Shown here in pieces: positions 1-8,309 of a stretch of 64,000 nucleotides of DNA. The notes beneath the pieces are model-generated. The model did not search any database. It saw only the letters and a program-made list of their open reading frames with translations, and was not told where the DNA came from. Origin of the DNA: Sphingopyxis sp. GTDB taxonomy: Bacteria > Pseudomonadota > Alphaproteobacteria > Sphingomonadales > Sphingomonadaceae. Location: positions 1-64,000 of the forward strand of contig PNNB01000079.1 in the NCBI GenBank assembly GCA_013823985.1. The letters run 5' to 3'. Positions within the stretch are counted from its first letter, which is position 1. Every line of letters starts with the position of its first letter. Position numbers and translations under genes: made by a program.

Positions 1-1481
1 GCGCGCTTGATGAAGCCGGTTGCGCCATCTTCACCCGCCTGCACTTCAAGACCGCCATCGCGAACTTCAAGTACGGTAACGGTGGTGGTTGCACCCTTCT
101 TCAGGCCGCCAGCCGAAGAGGCTCCAGCTGCCGATGGGGCACCCTTTTCGATCTGCTTGATGCCAAGCGAGATACGCTCTTTCTCTGCATCGATATCCAG
201 AACAATGGCCTTGACCGTTTCGCCCTTGCGATGGAGATGAAGCGCTTCTTCGCCCGAAATGCCCCAGGCGATGTCCGACATGTGGACCATGCCGTCGACG
301 TCGCCGTCGAGGCCAATGAACAGACCGAATTCGGTCGCGTTCTTGACTTCGCCTTCGACGGTCGAACCAACAGGGAATTTCTCAGCGAAGCTCGCCCAAG
401 GATTGTCTTGAGCTTGCTTGAGGCCAAGCGAAATGCGGCGCTTTTCCATGTCGATGTCGAGCACGATAACGTCGACTTCCTGGCTGGTCGAAACGATCTT
501 GCCAGGATGGACATTCTTCTTGGTCCAGCTCATTTCCGAAACATGGACCAGACCTTCGATGCCGGGTTCGAGTTCGATGAAGGCACCATATTCGGTGATG
601 TTCGTGACCGAACCCTTCAGCTTGGTTCCAACCGGATAATTCTTGACTGCAGCATCCCAAGGATCGCTTTCCAACTGCTTCATGCCAAGGCTGATGCGTT
701 GTGTGTCCTTGTTGATACGAACGATCTGCACCTTGACGGTGTCACCGATGTTGATGACTTCGCTCGGGTGGTTGATGCGCTTGTAGCTGATGTCGGTGAC
801 ATGCAGCAGGCCGTCAATGCCGCCCAGATCCACGAATGCACCATAGTCGGTGATGTTCTTGACTACGCCGTCAATGATTTGGCCTTCGGCCAGGTTCTGG
901 ATGAGGCCGGTGCGCTGTTCGGCACGGGTTTCTTCCAAAATGGCGCGACGCGAAACGACGATGTTGCCGCGCTTGCGGTCCATTTTCAGGATTACGAAAG
1001 GCTGTGCGATATCCATCAGGGGCGCAACGTCGCGTACCGGACGAACGTCAACCTGGCTGCCGGGCAAGAAAGCGACGGCACCGCCGAGATCAACGGTGAA
1101 ACCACCCTTGACGCGGCCGAAGATAACACCGTCAACGCGGTTGCCAGCTTCAAATTCGCCTTCGAGAACGTCCCATGCCGCTTCACGGCGGGCACGGTCA
1201 CGGCTCAGCATGGCTTCGCCATTCATATTTTCGACGCGGTCGACATAGACTTCGACTTCGTCGCCAACCTTAAGGTCGGCTTTCTGGCCGGGCATTGCGA
1301 ATTCACGCAGAGCCACACGGCCTTCGGATTTCAGACCGACATCGATGACAGCATGGTCATTATCGATTGCGGTTACGGTGCCCTTTACGACGCGACCTTC
1401 AAAGCCACCGTCTGCGCCACCAAGTGATTCGTCGAGAAGTGCCGCGAAATCGTCGCGGGTCGGGTTTGGCGAAGTTGCCAT
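1..1481 (-). CDS. rpsA: 30S ribosomal protein S1 (3' end outside window)
   Basis: Reading the minus strand from the ATG at 1479-1481 gives MATSPNPTRDDFAALLDESL and then one open frame to the window edge, about 493 residues. It holds a run of S1 RNA-binding repeats with hallmarks such as GAFVDLGGIDGLLHVTDISY, EYGAFIELEPGIEGLVHVSE and EFGLFIGLDGDVDGMVHMSD. S1 helps the 30S subunit bind and unfold mRNA. The C-terminus is missing only because the window ends. It follows cmk on the same strand, a common order (cmk-rpsA), but after an unusually long 628-bp gap. Several long open frames on the plus strand here are shadows. Confidence 0.97.
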   Translation of the reverse strand, partial: MATSPNPTRDDFAALLDESLGGADGGFEGRVVKGTVTAIDNDHAVIDVGLKSEGRVALREFAMPGQKADLKVGDEVEVYVDRVENMNGEAMLSRDRARREAAWDVLEGEFEAGNRVDGVIFGRVKGGFTVDLGGAVAFLPGSQVDVRPVRDVAPLMDIAQPFVILKMDRKRGNIVVSRRAILEETRAEQRTGLIQNLAEGQIIDGVVKNITDYGAFVDLGGIDGLLHVTDISYKRINHPSEVINIGDTVKVQIVRINKDTQRISLGMKQLESDPWDAAVKNYPVGTKLKGSVTNITEYGAFIELEPGIEGLVHVSEMSWTKKNVHPGKIVSTSQEVDVIVLDIDMEKRRISLGLKQAQDNPWASFAEKFPVGSTVEGEVKNATEFGLFIGLDGDVDGMVHMSDIAWGISGEEALHLHRKGETVKAIVLDIDAEKERISLGIKQIEKGAPSAAGASSAGGLKKGATTTVTVLEVRDGGLEVQAGEDGATGFIKR

Positions 1482-1610
1482 AGGTTAGAGTGTCCTTACG
1501 TACATTTTATCCGGCCAATCGGTTGGTTCCGATGGTCTTTGACCAGAGTTGCCCCATTGCCCGAATAGCAATAAGGCGTTCAAATACGGCGTATATTGAA
1601 TAAAAAGCAT

Positions 1611-1700
1611 GTCATGCTGAACAGTTTTCAGCATCCACCCAACGACTTAGACCATAGGTCTGCGAGGCGAAATGGACCCTGAATCAAGTTCAGGGTGACG
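1611..1700. repeat. Two-hairpin intergenic repeat of sphingomonad type
   Basis: Begins GTCATGCTGAAC and ends GTTCAGGGTGACG. The left half folds as ATGCTGAA-cagt-TTCAGCAT and the right half as CCCTGAA-n5-TTCAGGG. This outward-facing arrangement matches short palindromic repeats that I recall as frequent between sphingomonad genes. Only one copy was noticed in this window, so the repeat status rests on recall. Confidence 0.55.
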
Positions 1701-2021
1701 GCGTGTTTTACCCAAACACTCCGGCCACTAAAGGACCGTTGAGGCGAGCCCCATACGACGCTTTCGCGGCTTGAACGGCGCCGCCTATAGTCAAAAGGTC
1801 TGTGCCAAGCAAGGAATCTCGTCAGGATGCGCTCCGTCAGCCTGATATCTGACTTCTGACGGTCAGACTATTTTGTTGCGCTGAGCCCAAAACATGATCC
1901 GCCACCACAAGGGGGCGGAACCGAAAAATAGGTTAGTCCAAGCGTTCCAGTTTGTGCGATGGCGTAACGGCTTGGCCGTGATATGCGGGAAATTCTGTGT
2001 CTGCGCAAAAGTCGTCATAAT

Positions 2022-2045
2022 GGTTGCCCCCTGATTGAGGCAACC
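2022..2045. other. Stem-loop downstream of cmk
   Basis: Perfect 7-bp stem GGTTGCC (2022-2028) and GGCAACC (2039-2045) around a 10-nt loop. It is followed by TTTAA on the plus strand but not by a T-run on the minus strand, so it is a weak terminator candidate for cmk and may instead be part of the rpsA leader. Confidence 0.35.
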
Positions 2046-2109
2046 TTTAACCCCGTGACGTTACACCTGCGCGTCGCGGATATGACAGCGGGATTACAAC
2101 ATACAGGGC

Positions 2110-2742
2110 TTAAACTCGACGTGCGGCAATTTTGCTGTCGACGGCGTGAATAGCAGATTTGATTGCTGTCTGGACTGACATATTACTTGTATCGATTTCG
2201 ATGGCATCGACCGCCGGTTTTAGTGGCGCAGTTGATCGACCCGAGTCACGAGCATCGCGTGCCTGGATATCCGCCAAAATAGCCTCGAACTCGACATCGA
2301 CCTGCCGCGATTTCATTTCGCGGAACCGTCGTTCGGCGCGTACATCCGCAGAAGCGGTTATGAATAGCTTCACATCGGCGTCGGGCGCGATCACCGTTCC
2401 GATGTCGCGTCCGTCAAGTAAAGCGCCACCGGGTTGATGGGCAAAATCGACTTGACGTTTGTTCAAGGCGGCTCGGACCTCGGGGTGCACCGATACGCGG
2501 CTGGCAAGTCCGCCAATGGCTTCATCGCGAAGCGCCGGATTTTCCAGAATTTCGTCGGAAAATTCACATGCTTCAAGGGCATCATCCGGAGCATCGGGAT
2601 TTCCGCCATTCTGGCGCAGTTGAAAGCCTACGGCCCGATAAAGGAGGCCGGTATCCAAAAAGGGGAGACCATAATGCTCTGCCAACGCCTTGGCGATAGT
2701 GCCCTTGCCTGAAGCAGTAGGTCCGTCGACCGCAACTATCAT
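2110..2742 (-). CDS. cmk: Cytidylate kinase
   Basis: 210 residues. Phosphorylates CMP and dCMP with ATP in the cytoplasm, feeding pyrimidine nucleotides to RNA and DNA. The N-terminal Walker A loop GPTASGKGT lies at residues 7-15, followed by DTGLLYRAV; LLDGRDIGTVIAPDADVKLF and the lid segment DARDSGRSTAPL are typical of the family. The ATG overlaps the aroA stop by 4 bp, so translation is probably coupled to aroA. The aroA-cmk-rpsA order is classic. Length is normal for the short bacterial form. Confidence 0.95.
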   Translation of the reverse strand: MIVAVDGPTASGKGTIAKALAEHYGLPFLDTGLLYRAVGFQLRQNGGNPDAPDDALEACEFSDEILENPALRDEAIGGLASRVSVHPEVRAALNKRQVDFAHQPGGALLDGRDIGTVIAPDADVKLFITASADVRAERRFREMKSRQVDVEFEAILADIQARDARDSGRSTAPLKPAVDAIEIDTSNMSVQTAIKSAIHAVDSKIAARRV

Positions 2743-4109
2743 GGGTTCGCGGGACCGTCAGCAGAGATGGTTGAAACGTCGCCGTTTTTCAACATTGTCA
2801 GCATGGGTTCGAAAGTGGGGAAGCTGGTCGCAATCGGCGTTACATCATCTACCGTTACGCTCTTGTAGCAATGTTGTCCTGCAACTGCGAAGCTCATGGC
2901 AATACGGTGGTCGAGTGCGCTTTCTATGGCGGCTCCGCCTTCAAGAGGTTCGCCGCCCGTCCCGTCTATGAGCAGGCCGTCTTCGGTTTCACTTACCACT
3001 GCCCCAATGGCTTGCAATCCGGTTGCCATCAAAGCGAGACGGTCGCTTTCTTTTACTCGCAATTCATCTAGTCCGCTGGTTGTCGTGCGACCCTGTGCAA
3101 CGCTCGCAGCAACAAAGAAGACAGGAAATTCGTCAATCATACTTGGCGCGACTTCGGGAGGTACTTCAATGCCATGCAGTATTGAATGCCGGGCAGTTAT
3201 ATCGGCCACAGGCTCTCCGCCTACTTCCCGTTCGTTCGAATAACTAAGGTTGGCACCCATTGCCTCCAACATTTTGTATATGCCGTTGCGTGTAGGGTTC
3301 ATTCCGACATGGGTGACCGTCACTTTACTGCCGGGTGTAATCAGAGCTGCTACGATCGGGAAGGCTGCTGACGAAGGGTCGCCGGGAACTTCGATGGTTT
3401 GCGGCTTCAGTTCCGCTTCGCCCATAAGACGAATATAACGCACACCATCACGGGCAATGTCCACCGATAGGTCGGCGCCGAATCCTCGTAACATGCGCTC
3501 GCTATGATCGCGCGTCGGAATTGGTTCGATCACTTCGGTAACACCCGGTGTATTTAAACCGGCGAGCAGCACTGCACTTTTGACCTGTGCCGATGCCACA
3601 GGCAGGCGGTATTGAATCGGGATTGCGGGAACGAGGCCGCGCACCATCAAAGGTAATGTGCCTCCCGGGCTCGCGGTAAATTCTGCGCCCATCAGGCTCA
3701 GCGGATCGATCACGCGGCCCATTGGTCGCTTTGACAAACTGGCGTCGCCAATAAATGTGGCGGAGATTCGATGTGAAGAAACAAGACCCATGAGTAACCG
3801 GGTGGAAGTACCGCTATTGCCCATGTCCAAAGCGCCTGCCGGCTGAATCAATCCGCCGACGCCGACGCCGTGCACAGTCCAGCAACCCTCACCGGTGCGT
3901 TCAACCTTTGCGCCCATCGCACGCATAGCGGCTGCCGTAGACAGAACATCTTCTCCTTCGAGTAACCCAGAAATGCGGCTTTCTCCTACCGCAAGGGCAC
4001 TGAGCATAATCGCGCGGTGGGATATGGACTTGTCACCTGGAACCTTGACGGTCCCGCGCAATGGGCCAGAATGCTGGAATGTGGCGGGGCGTGGTACGGC
4101 GCTGTGCAT
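2739..4109 (-). CDS. aroA: EPSP synthase (3-phosphoshikimate 1-carboxyvinyltransferase), class II
   Basis: 456 residues. Transfers the enolpyruvyl group of PEP to shikimate 3-phosphate, the sixth step of the shikimate pathway to aromatic amino acids. Family signatures include PGDKSISHRAIML near the N-terminus, KRPMGRVIDPL, SAQVKSAVLLAGLNTPGVTE, TRDHSERMLRGFG, LRVKESDRL and LDHRIAMSFAV. TRDHSERMLRGFG and KRPMGRV resemble the class II enzymes (Agrobacterium CP4 group) rather than the enterobacterial class I. The substrate loop reads GNSGTSTR, with Gly where CP4 carries Ala100. First gene of the aroA-cmk pair, divergent from the zinc-ribbon gene. Confidence 0.96.
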   Translation of the reverse strand: MHSAVPRPATFQHSGPLRGTVKVPGDKSISHRAIMLSALAVGESRISGLLEGEDVLSTAAAMRAMGAKVERTGEGCWTVHGVGVGGLIQPAGALDMGNSGTSTRLLMGLVSSHRISATFIGDASLSKRPMGRVIDPLSLMGAEFTASPGGTLPLMVRGLVPAIPIQYRLPVASAQVKSAVLLAGLNTPGVTEVIEPIPTRDHSERMLRGFGADLSVDIARDGVRYIRLMGEAELKPQTIEVPGDPSSAAFPIVAALITPGSKVTVTHVGMNPTRNGIYKMLEAMGANLSYSNEREVGGEPVADITARHSILHGIEVPPEVAPSMIDEFPVFFVAASVAQGRTTTSGLDELRVKESDRLALMATGLQAIGAVVSETEDGLLIDGTGGEPLEGGAAIESALDHRIAMSFAVAGQHCYKSVTVDDVTPIATSFPTFEPMLTMLKNGDVSTISADGPANP

Positions 4110-4289
4110 AGGTGGCTGCTTTGCTTTTATGGGTGTAGGAAGTCAACGCGCCTTATCATTCTCGCGCGCTTCGAAAGGGAGAAGTTTTTGACAGAGCCGC
4201 ATGGCTGTGGCAAAGGCCGCGCCAATTGACGGCGATTCACCGACGTGCATCGCCCTTTTCAAGCTATTTATAAAGGATTTGAGCCTGCC

Positions 4290-4607
4290 ATGATTAAGGC
4301 TGAATGGGGAACCAAGCGTACCTGCCCGAAATGTGGCACGCGCTTTTACGATCTCACCAAGGACGAACCGGTTGAGTGCATTGAGTGTGGCAACCAGTGG
4401 ACTCCCGAGCCGGTCCTGAAGTCCAAGCAACCACTTCCTTTTGAAGAGGTGGAGAAGAAAAAGGACGATACGGACCTCGCTGATGACGATCTCGATATTG
4501 ATGTCGATGCAGTTGACGGTGATGTGTCACCTGACAATGACGTTGATCTCGGCGGCGATGACGATCTTGGCGTTGCCAGCGGGGAAGATGAACCCGACGA
4601 CATTTAA
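4290..4607 (+). CDS. FYDLN-type zinc-ribbon acidic protein (TIGR02300 family)
   Basis: 105 residues starting MIKAEWGTKRTCPKCGTRFY. Residues 1-45 hold two CxxC knuckles (CPKCG and CIECG) that should bind one zinc ion, with the FYDL signature between them. The remainder is extremely acidic (DDDLDIDVDAVDGD and similar) and probably disordered. The family is widespread in alphaproteobacteria, often next to aroA, and has no established function. The start was chosen at 4290 because the zinc ribbon begins there; an upstream in-frame start at 4245 would add a non-family segment. Confidence 0.85.
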   Translation: MIKAEWGTKRTCPKCGTRFYDLTKDEPVECIECGNQWTPEPVLKSKQPLPFEEVEKKKDDTDLADDDLDIDVDAVDGDVSPDNDVDLGGDDDLGVASGEDEPDDI

Positions 4608-4688
4608 GTCGAACTTCGTGCTTGATATATGATGGAGCGCCCGCTAGTGGCGCTCCTCACCAAATAGCCGCCTTGTTTGCGGCATGAT

Positions 4689-4764
4689 GGGGCCTTAGCT
4701 CAGCTGGTAGAGCGCTACACTGGCAGTGTAGAGGTCAGGGGTTCGACTCCCCTAGGCTCCACCA
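4689..4764 (+). tRNA. tRNA-Ala (GGC anticodon)
   Basis: 76 nt including encoded CCA. The acceptor stem GGGGCCT pairs with AGGCTCC and includes the G3-U70 wobble that identifies alanine tRNAs. The anticodon arm is CTACA-CTGGCAG-TGTAG, giving anticodon GGC. The T arm is AGGGG-TTCGACT-CCCCT. It sits between the zinc-ribbon gene and obgE with no tRNA neighbours. Confidence 0.97.
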
Positions 4765-4910
4765 GTCCTCTAAATGTTTTATTTCGGCTTGTTCTTCGGC
4801 CCCGTGCTGACTTGGAGCGATATCGTTTCAAGGCTCTCCTGATCGCGACATAATAGGATAAAATCGCGCGCCACTGGCCAAATCGGCCAACCTCCCCTAA
4901 AGGCGACCCC

Positions 4911-5963
4911 ATGCATTTTCTTGATCAAGCCAAAATTTTTATTCGCTCGGGTGCGGGCGGGCCGGGTGCCGTAAGCTTCCGCCGTGAAAAATATGTCCAA
5001 TATGGCGGCCCCGACGGTGGAAATGGCGGTAAAGGGGGCGATATCATTTTTGAAGCCGTCGCCGGCCTTAATACCTTGATCGACTTTCGCTATGCCCAGC
5101 ATTTCAAAGCAATGCGCGGCATTCAGGGCATGGGCCGTGACCGTCATGGTGCTTATGGCGATGATCTGGTTATCCAGGTTCCGGTTGGCACACAGGTGCT
5201 GGCGGATGACGAGGAACGCAGCCTTCTTCTCGACCTTACCGAGGTCGGCCAGCGGGTTGTTTTCCTACGCGGCGGAGATGGCGGCCGGGGGAATGCATCT
5301 TATAAAAGTTCAACTAACCGCGCGCCCCGTCAACATGGTCCGGGCTGGCCAGGTGAGGAAATGTACGTCTGGTTGCGGCTGAAACTGCTCGCTGATGCGG
5401 GATTGGTTGGAATGCCCAATGCCGGTAAGTCGACGTTCATCAATCAGGTGTCGAACACCAAGGCTAAAGTCGGCGCTTATCCTTTCACCACAACACGCCC
5501 CCAATTGGGCGTTGTTGAACATAAGAGCCGCGAATTTGTGTTAGCCGACATTCCCGGTCTGATCGCCGGCGCCGCTGACGGGGTGGGTATTGGTGACCGT
5601 TTTCTAGGGCATATCGAACGTTGCCAAATCTTGATTCATTTGATCGACGCAACGCAGGACGATCCCGTCGAGGCGTGGCACATTGTTTGCGAAGAACTGG
5701 GCGAATATGGGGCAGGCCTGAATGAAAAACCGCAAATCGTAGCTTTGAACAAAGGTGACTTGCTCGATCCTGAATTGATGGCGGATATTTCGGCGCAACT
5801 GCATGCGGCGGGGGCTCAGGATGTGATCGCGATTTCGGGTGCAACGGGTCAAGGTGTTGACCTTGTGCTCGATCGCGTTCTTGAGGCTTTGCCTGCAAAG
5901 AGCGGATTGGAAGGGGCAAAAGCGGACGGCATAATCGAGGATGGGACATGGTCGCCGATTTAA
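4911..5963 (+). CDS. obgE: GTPase Obg
   Basis: 350 residues. Essential ribosome-associated GTPase acting in 50S maturation and growth control. Residues 1-158 form the glycine-rich Obg fold (GAGGPGAVSFRREKY, GGPDGGNGGKGGD, LRGGDGGRGNASYKS). The GTPase domain follows, with P-loop GMPNAGKST at 167-175, switch region TTTRPQLG, G3 DIPG and G4 NKGD. The C-terminal extension is short. The stop lies 13 bp inside proB, suggesting translational coupling. Ahead lies a 146-bp gap after tRNA-Ala. Confidence 0.97.
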   Translation: MHFLDQAKIFIRSGAGGPGAVSFRREKYVQYGGPDGGNGGKGGDIIFEAVAGLNTLIDFRYAQHFKAMRGIQGMGRDRHGAYGDDLVIQVPVGTQVLADDEERSLLLDLTEVGQRVVFLRGGDGGRGNASYKSSTNRAPRQHGPGWPGEEMYVWLRLKLLADAGLVGMPNAGKSTFINQVSNTKAKVGAYPFTTTRPQLGVVEHKSREFVLADIPGLIAGAADGVGIGDRFLGHIERCQILIHLIDATQDDPVEAWHIVCEELGEYGAGLNEKPQIVALNKGDLLDPELMADISAQLHAAGAQDVIAISGATGQGVDLVLDRVLEALPAKSGLEGAKADGIIEDGTWSPI

Positions 5964-7081
5964 ACCCTGCCGCCTTTTCAGAACGATCGTGCCCATTACT
6001 GGTCGTAAAGGTCGGGTCTTCTCTTTTAGTGAAACCAGACGGTGGTGTTCGCCGAGGGTGGTTGGAAACATTGGTCGCCGATATCAGCGCCCGCCACCAG
6101 GCGGGGCAACGAATCATAATCGTCACCTCCGGCGCGATCGCGCTTGGTGCGCGCCGGCTGGGATTTGATAAAGGTGGTCGGGCAAGCCTTGCCGACGCGC
6201 AGGCCTCTGCGTCGGTGGGACAAATTCTACTTTCGGGAATTTGGGCTGAGCTCCTCGCCGCGCGGAATCTTGTCGCTGCTCAAATGCTCGTAACGTTAGA
6301 CGATCTCGAGGAACGGCGGCGTTATCTGAATATCGCTGCAACGCTGGATCGGTTGATCGGTGCTGATGCCATTCCTGTGATCAATGAAAATGACAGTGTG
6401 GCAACCGAGGAAATTCGCTTCGGCGATAATGACCGACTAGCCGCACGTGTAGCACAGGCTGCGGGGGCCACAGGTGTCGTTCTTTTGTCCGACGTTGATG
6501 GCCTATATGATCGAGCACCCCATTTGCCGGGCGCAGTTCTTCTGCCGCAGGTCGATAAGATCGATGGCCGCGTCCGGATCATGGTCGCCGAAGGCTCCTC
6601 TTCGGGTATGGGGTCGGGCGGAATGGCCTCCAAATTGGACGCTGCCGATATTGCGACCCGTGCTGGCATTGGTCTTGCGATCACGTCGGGTTTAACGGAC
6701 CATCCGCTTGCCGCGCTCGCGAGCGGTGGACGCGCGACATATTTTGCACCTCGCAGTGGCGGTTCGGCACGCAAGACGTGGCTGGGCGGCCGTCTCGCCA
6801 TAAAAGGTCGGATATGTGTGGATGAAGGTGCTGTCCGGGCGTTGCAGACAGGTAGTAGCTTGCTACCTGCAGGTGCGATTCGAGTCGAAGGCGAGTTCAA
6901 ACGCGGAGACGTGATTGACATTATTTCCGATGACGGAATTGCTTTAGCGCGCGGACTTTCCGAATACGACGCTGTTGATGCTGCCCGGATTTGTGGCCAT
7001 CGCTCGGTCGAGCTTGAGGCGATCTTGGGCACCGTTCCACGCTCAGTACTTGTCCACCGCGATCAACTGGTGCTGCTTTGA
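5948..7081 (+). CDS. proB: Glutamate 5-kinase
   Basis: 377 residues. Phosphorylates L-glutamate with ATP, the first step of proline synthesis. The amino-acid kinase domain shows VVKVGSSLL, VTSGAIALGARRL, NENDSVAT and FGDNDRLAARVA, then GSGGMASKLDAA. A C-terminal PUA domain (from about residue 285, CVDEGAVRALQTGSSLLPAG) is present, as in the full-length enzyme. The ATG lies inside obgE (16-bp overlap), and its stop overlaps the TTG start of the next gene. proA is not in the window. Confidence 0.96.
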   Translation: MVADLNPAAFSERSCPLLVVKVGSSLLVKPDGGVRRGWLETLVADISARHQAGQRIIIVTSGAIALGARRLGFDKGGRASLADAQASASVGQILLSGIWAELLAARNLVAAQMLVTLDDLEERRRYLNIAATLDRLIGADAIPVINENDSVATEEIRFGDNDRLAARVAQAAGATGVVLLSDVDGLYDRAPHLPGAVLLPQVDKIDGRVRIMVAEGSSSGMGSGGMASKLDAADIATRAGIGLAITSGLTDHPLAALASGGRATYFAPRSGGSARKTWLGGRLAIKGRICVDEGAVRALQTGSSLLPAGAIRVEGEFKRGDVIDIISDDGIALARGLSEYDAVDAARICGHRSVELEAILGTVPRSVLVHRDQLVLL

Positions 7082-8004
7082 AATCTGTTACAGGCAAGAC
7101 AGTTGCCGTCACTGGGGCAACCGGATTTGTAGGACGCGTGACGCTTGATCGGCTGCTAGAGGCCGGGTGGAAGGTGCGTGCACTTACCCGGAGTGATCAA
7201 CCCAAGAAACCGGGAGTGATTTGGATAGCAGGCGCTTTGGATAATGCGCAAAGCCTTCAAAAATTATGTGAAGGCGCAGACGCGGTGTTGCACATTGCTG
7301 GCGTCGTTAACGCTCCAGATTCTGAAGGGTTTGAAGCTGGAAATGTCACAGGTACCGCCTCGATAATTGCTGCAGCAAAAAATTGCGGCGTAAAGCGGTT
7401 TGTCCATGTGTCGTCGCTCGCGGCCAAGCATCCACAATTGTCGCTTTACGGTGCGAGTAAATATCGAGCAGAGAAACTTGTGGGGACGAGCATGCTGGAT
7501 TGGACAATAGTTCGCCCGCCAGGTGTCTATGGTCCAGGTGACACCGAAATGTTCGATATGTTCCGACTTGCGCAAAAGGGATGGGCACTCTTACCACCAA
7601 GAGGTCGTGTGTCGATTATCCACGTGGACGATCTGGCACGTCTACTGGTGGCATTGTTGCCCGCGCATGAAGATGCCACGACTCAAATATTCGAAGCAGA
7701 CGACGGCTTTGATACGGGTTGGAGCCATGAGGCCTTTGCACGGGCAATTGGTTGGGCCATTGGACGGCGCGTGACAACATTGCACGCACCCCGGCTTTTG
7801 CTCAAACTGGCAGCCCGTGCCGACCGCCTTTTTCGGGGACGCAAGGCTAAGCTGACGCCCGACAGGGCTGGCTATCTGTCTCATCCGGATTGGACGATAG
7901 ACCGGATGGCAACCCCTCCGCCTGCATTATGGTTGCCGCAGATTGCCACGCGGCAAGGATTGAAAGACACGGTGCGTTGGTACAAGGCGGAAGGCTGGCT
8001 ATAA
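7078..8004 (+). CDS. NAD(P)-dependent epimerase/reductase, probable ceramide reductase (CerR type)
   Basis: 308 residues of the extended short-chain dehydrogenase family. The Rossmann motif TGATGFVG is near residue 15 and the catalytic pair is in YGASKYRAEKL. Position just before a dedicated ACP and serine palmitoyltransferase matches the Caulobacter sphingolipid locus, where the equivalent enzyme reduces the 3-keto group of the oxidised ceramide. The specific role is inferred from that synteny. The start is a TTG that overlaps the proB stop; no in-frame ATG exists early enough to keep the nucleotide-binding fold. Confidence 0.8.
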   Translation: MKSVTGKTVAVTGATGFVGRVTLDRLLEAGWKVRALTRSDQPKKPGVIWIAGALDNAQSLQKLCEGADAVLHIAGVVNAPDSEGFEAGNVTGTASIIAAAKNCGVKRFVHVSSLAAKHPQLSLYGASKYRAEKLVGTSMLDWTIVRPPGVYGPGDTEMFDMFRLAQKGWALLPPRGRVSIIHVDDLARLLVALLPAHEDATTQIFEADDGFDTGWSHEAFARAIGWAIGRRVTTLHAPRLLLKLAARADRLFRGRKAKLTPDRAGYLSHPDWTIDRMATPPPALWLPQIATRQGLKDTVRWYKAEGWL

Positions 8005-8062
8005 ATTGCCCTCTTGCCGCCTTAATCGCTTGCCATAGCCCAGCAAAATAAAAGGATATCAT

Positions 8063-8305
8063 ATGACTGACCGCAACGAGATGTTTGACCGGCTGAAGGA
8101 CTTGATTGAACCCTTCAACAAAAAAGAAGTCGATGTTACCGAAGCGACAACATTTGCCGGTGATTTGGAATGGGACAGCCTGACCGTCATGGATTTTGTG
8201 GCCGAAGTCGAAGACAGTTTTGACATTGTCATTAGTATGAACTTGCAAGCGGAAATCGAAAATGTCGGACATCTCGTCGACGCTGTAAAGAAGCTTACGG
8301 ACTGA
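8063..8305 (+). CDS. Acyl carrier protein dedicated to sphingolipid synthesis
   Basis: 80 residues, acidic, with the phosphopantetheine site WDSLTVMDF at Ser39. An AAAAGGA ribosome site lies just upstream of the ATG. It ends 4 bp before the serine palmitoyltransferase, so both are surely co-translated. In Caulobacter and Sphingomonas a specialised ACP next to spt supplies the acyl thioester. It differs from housekeeping AcpP by an extended N-terminal helix (MTDRNEMFDRLKDLIEPFNK). The partner role is inferred from linkage. Confidence 0.88.
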   Translation: MTDRNEMFDRLKDLIEPFNKKEVDVTEATTFAGDLEWDSLTVMDFVAEVEDSFDIVISMNLQAEIENVGHLVDAVKKLTD

Positions 8306-8309
8306 TCTT

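Larger units (their letters stand above)
1482..2109. other. 628-bp gap between cmk and rpsA; probable rpsA leader
   Basis: No convincing protein-coding frame is seen on either strand. The stretch should hold the rpsA promoter and 5' leader (minus strand). It contains a two-hairpin dispersed repeat (1611-1700) and a stem-loop at 2022-2045. S1 synthesis is autoregulated through its leader in enterobacteria; whether these hairpins serve that purpose here is inference. Confidence 0.5.

Noticed and set aside
231..1427. 398-codon open frame on the plus strand over rpsA
   Set aside because: It is the antisense of the S1 gene, whose minus-strand product has clear repeated S1 domains; the plus-strand product has no family resemblance.
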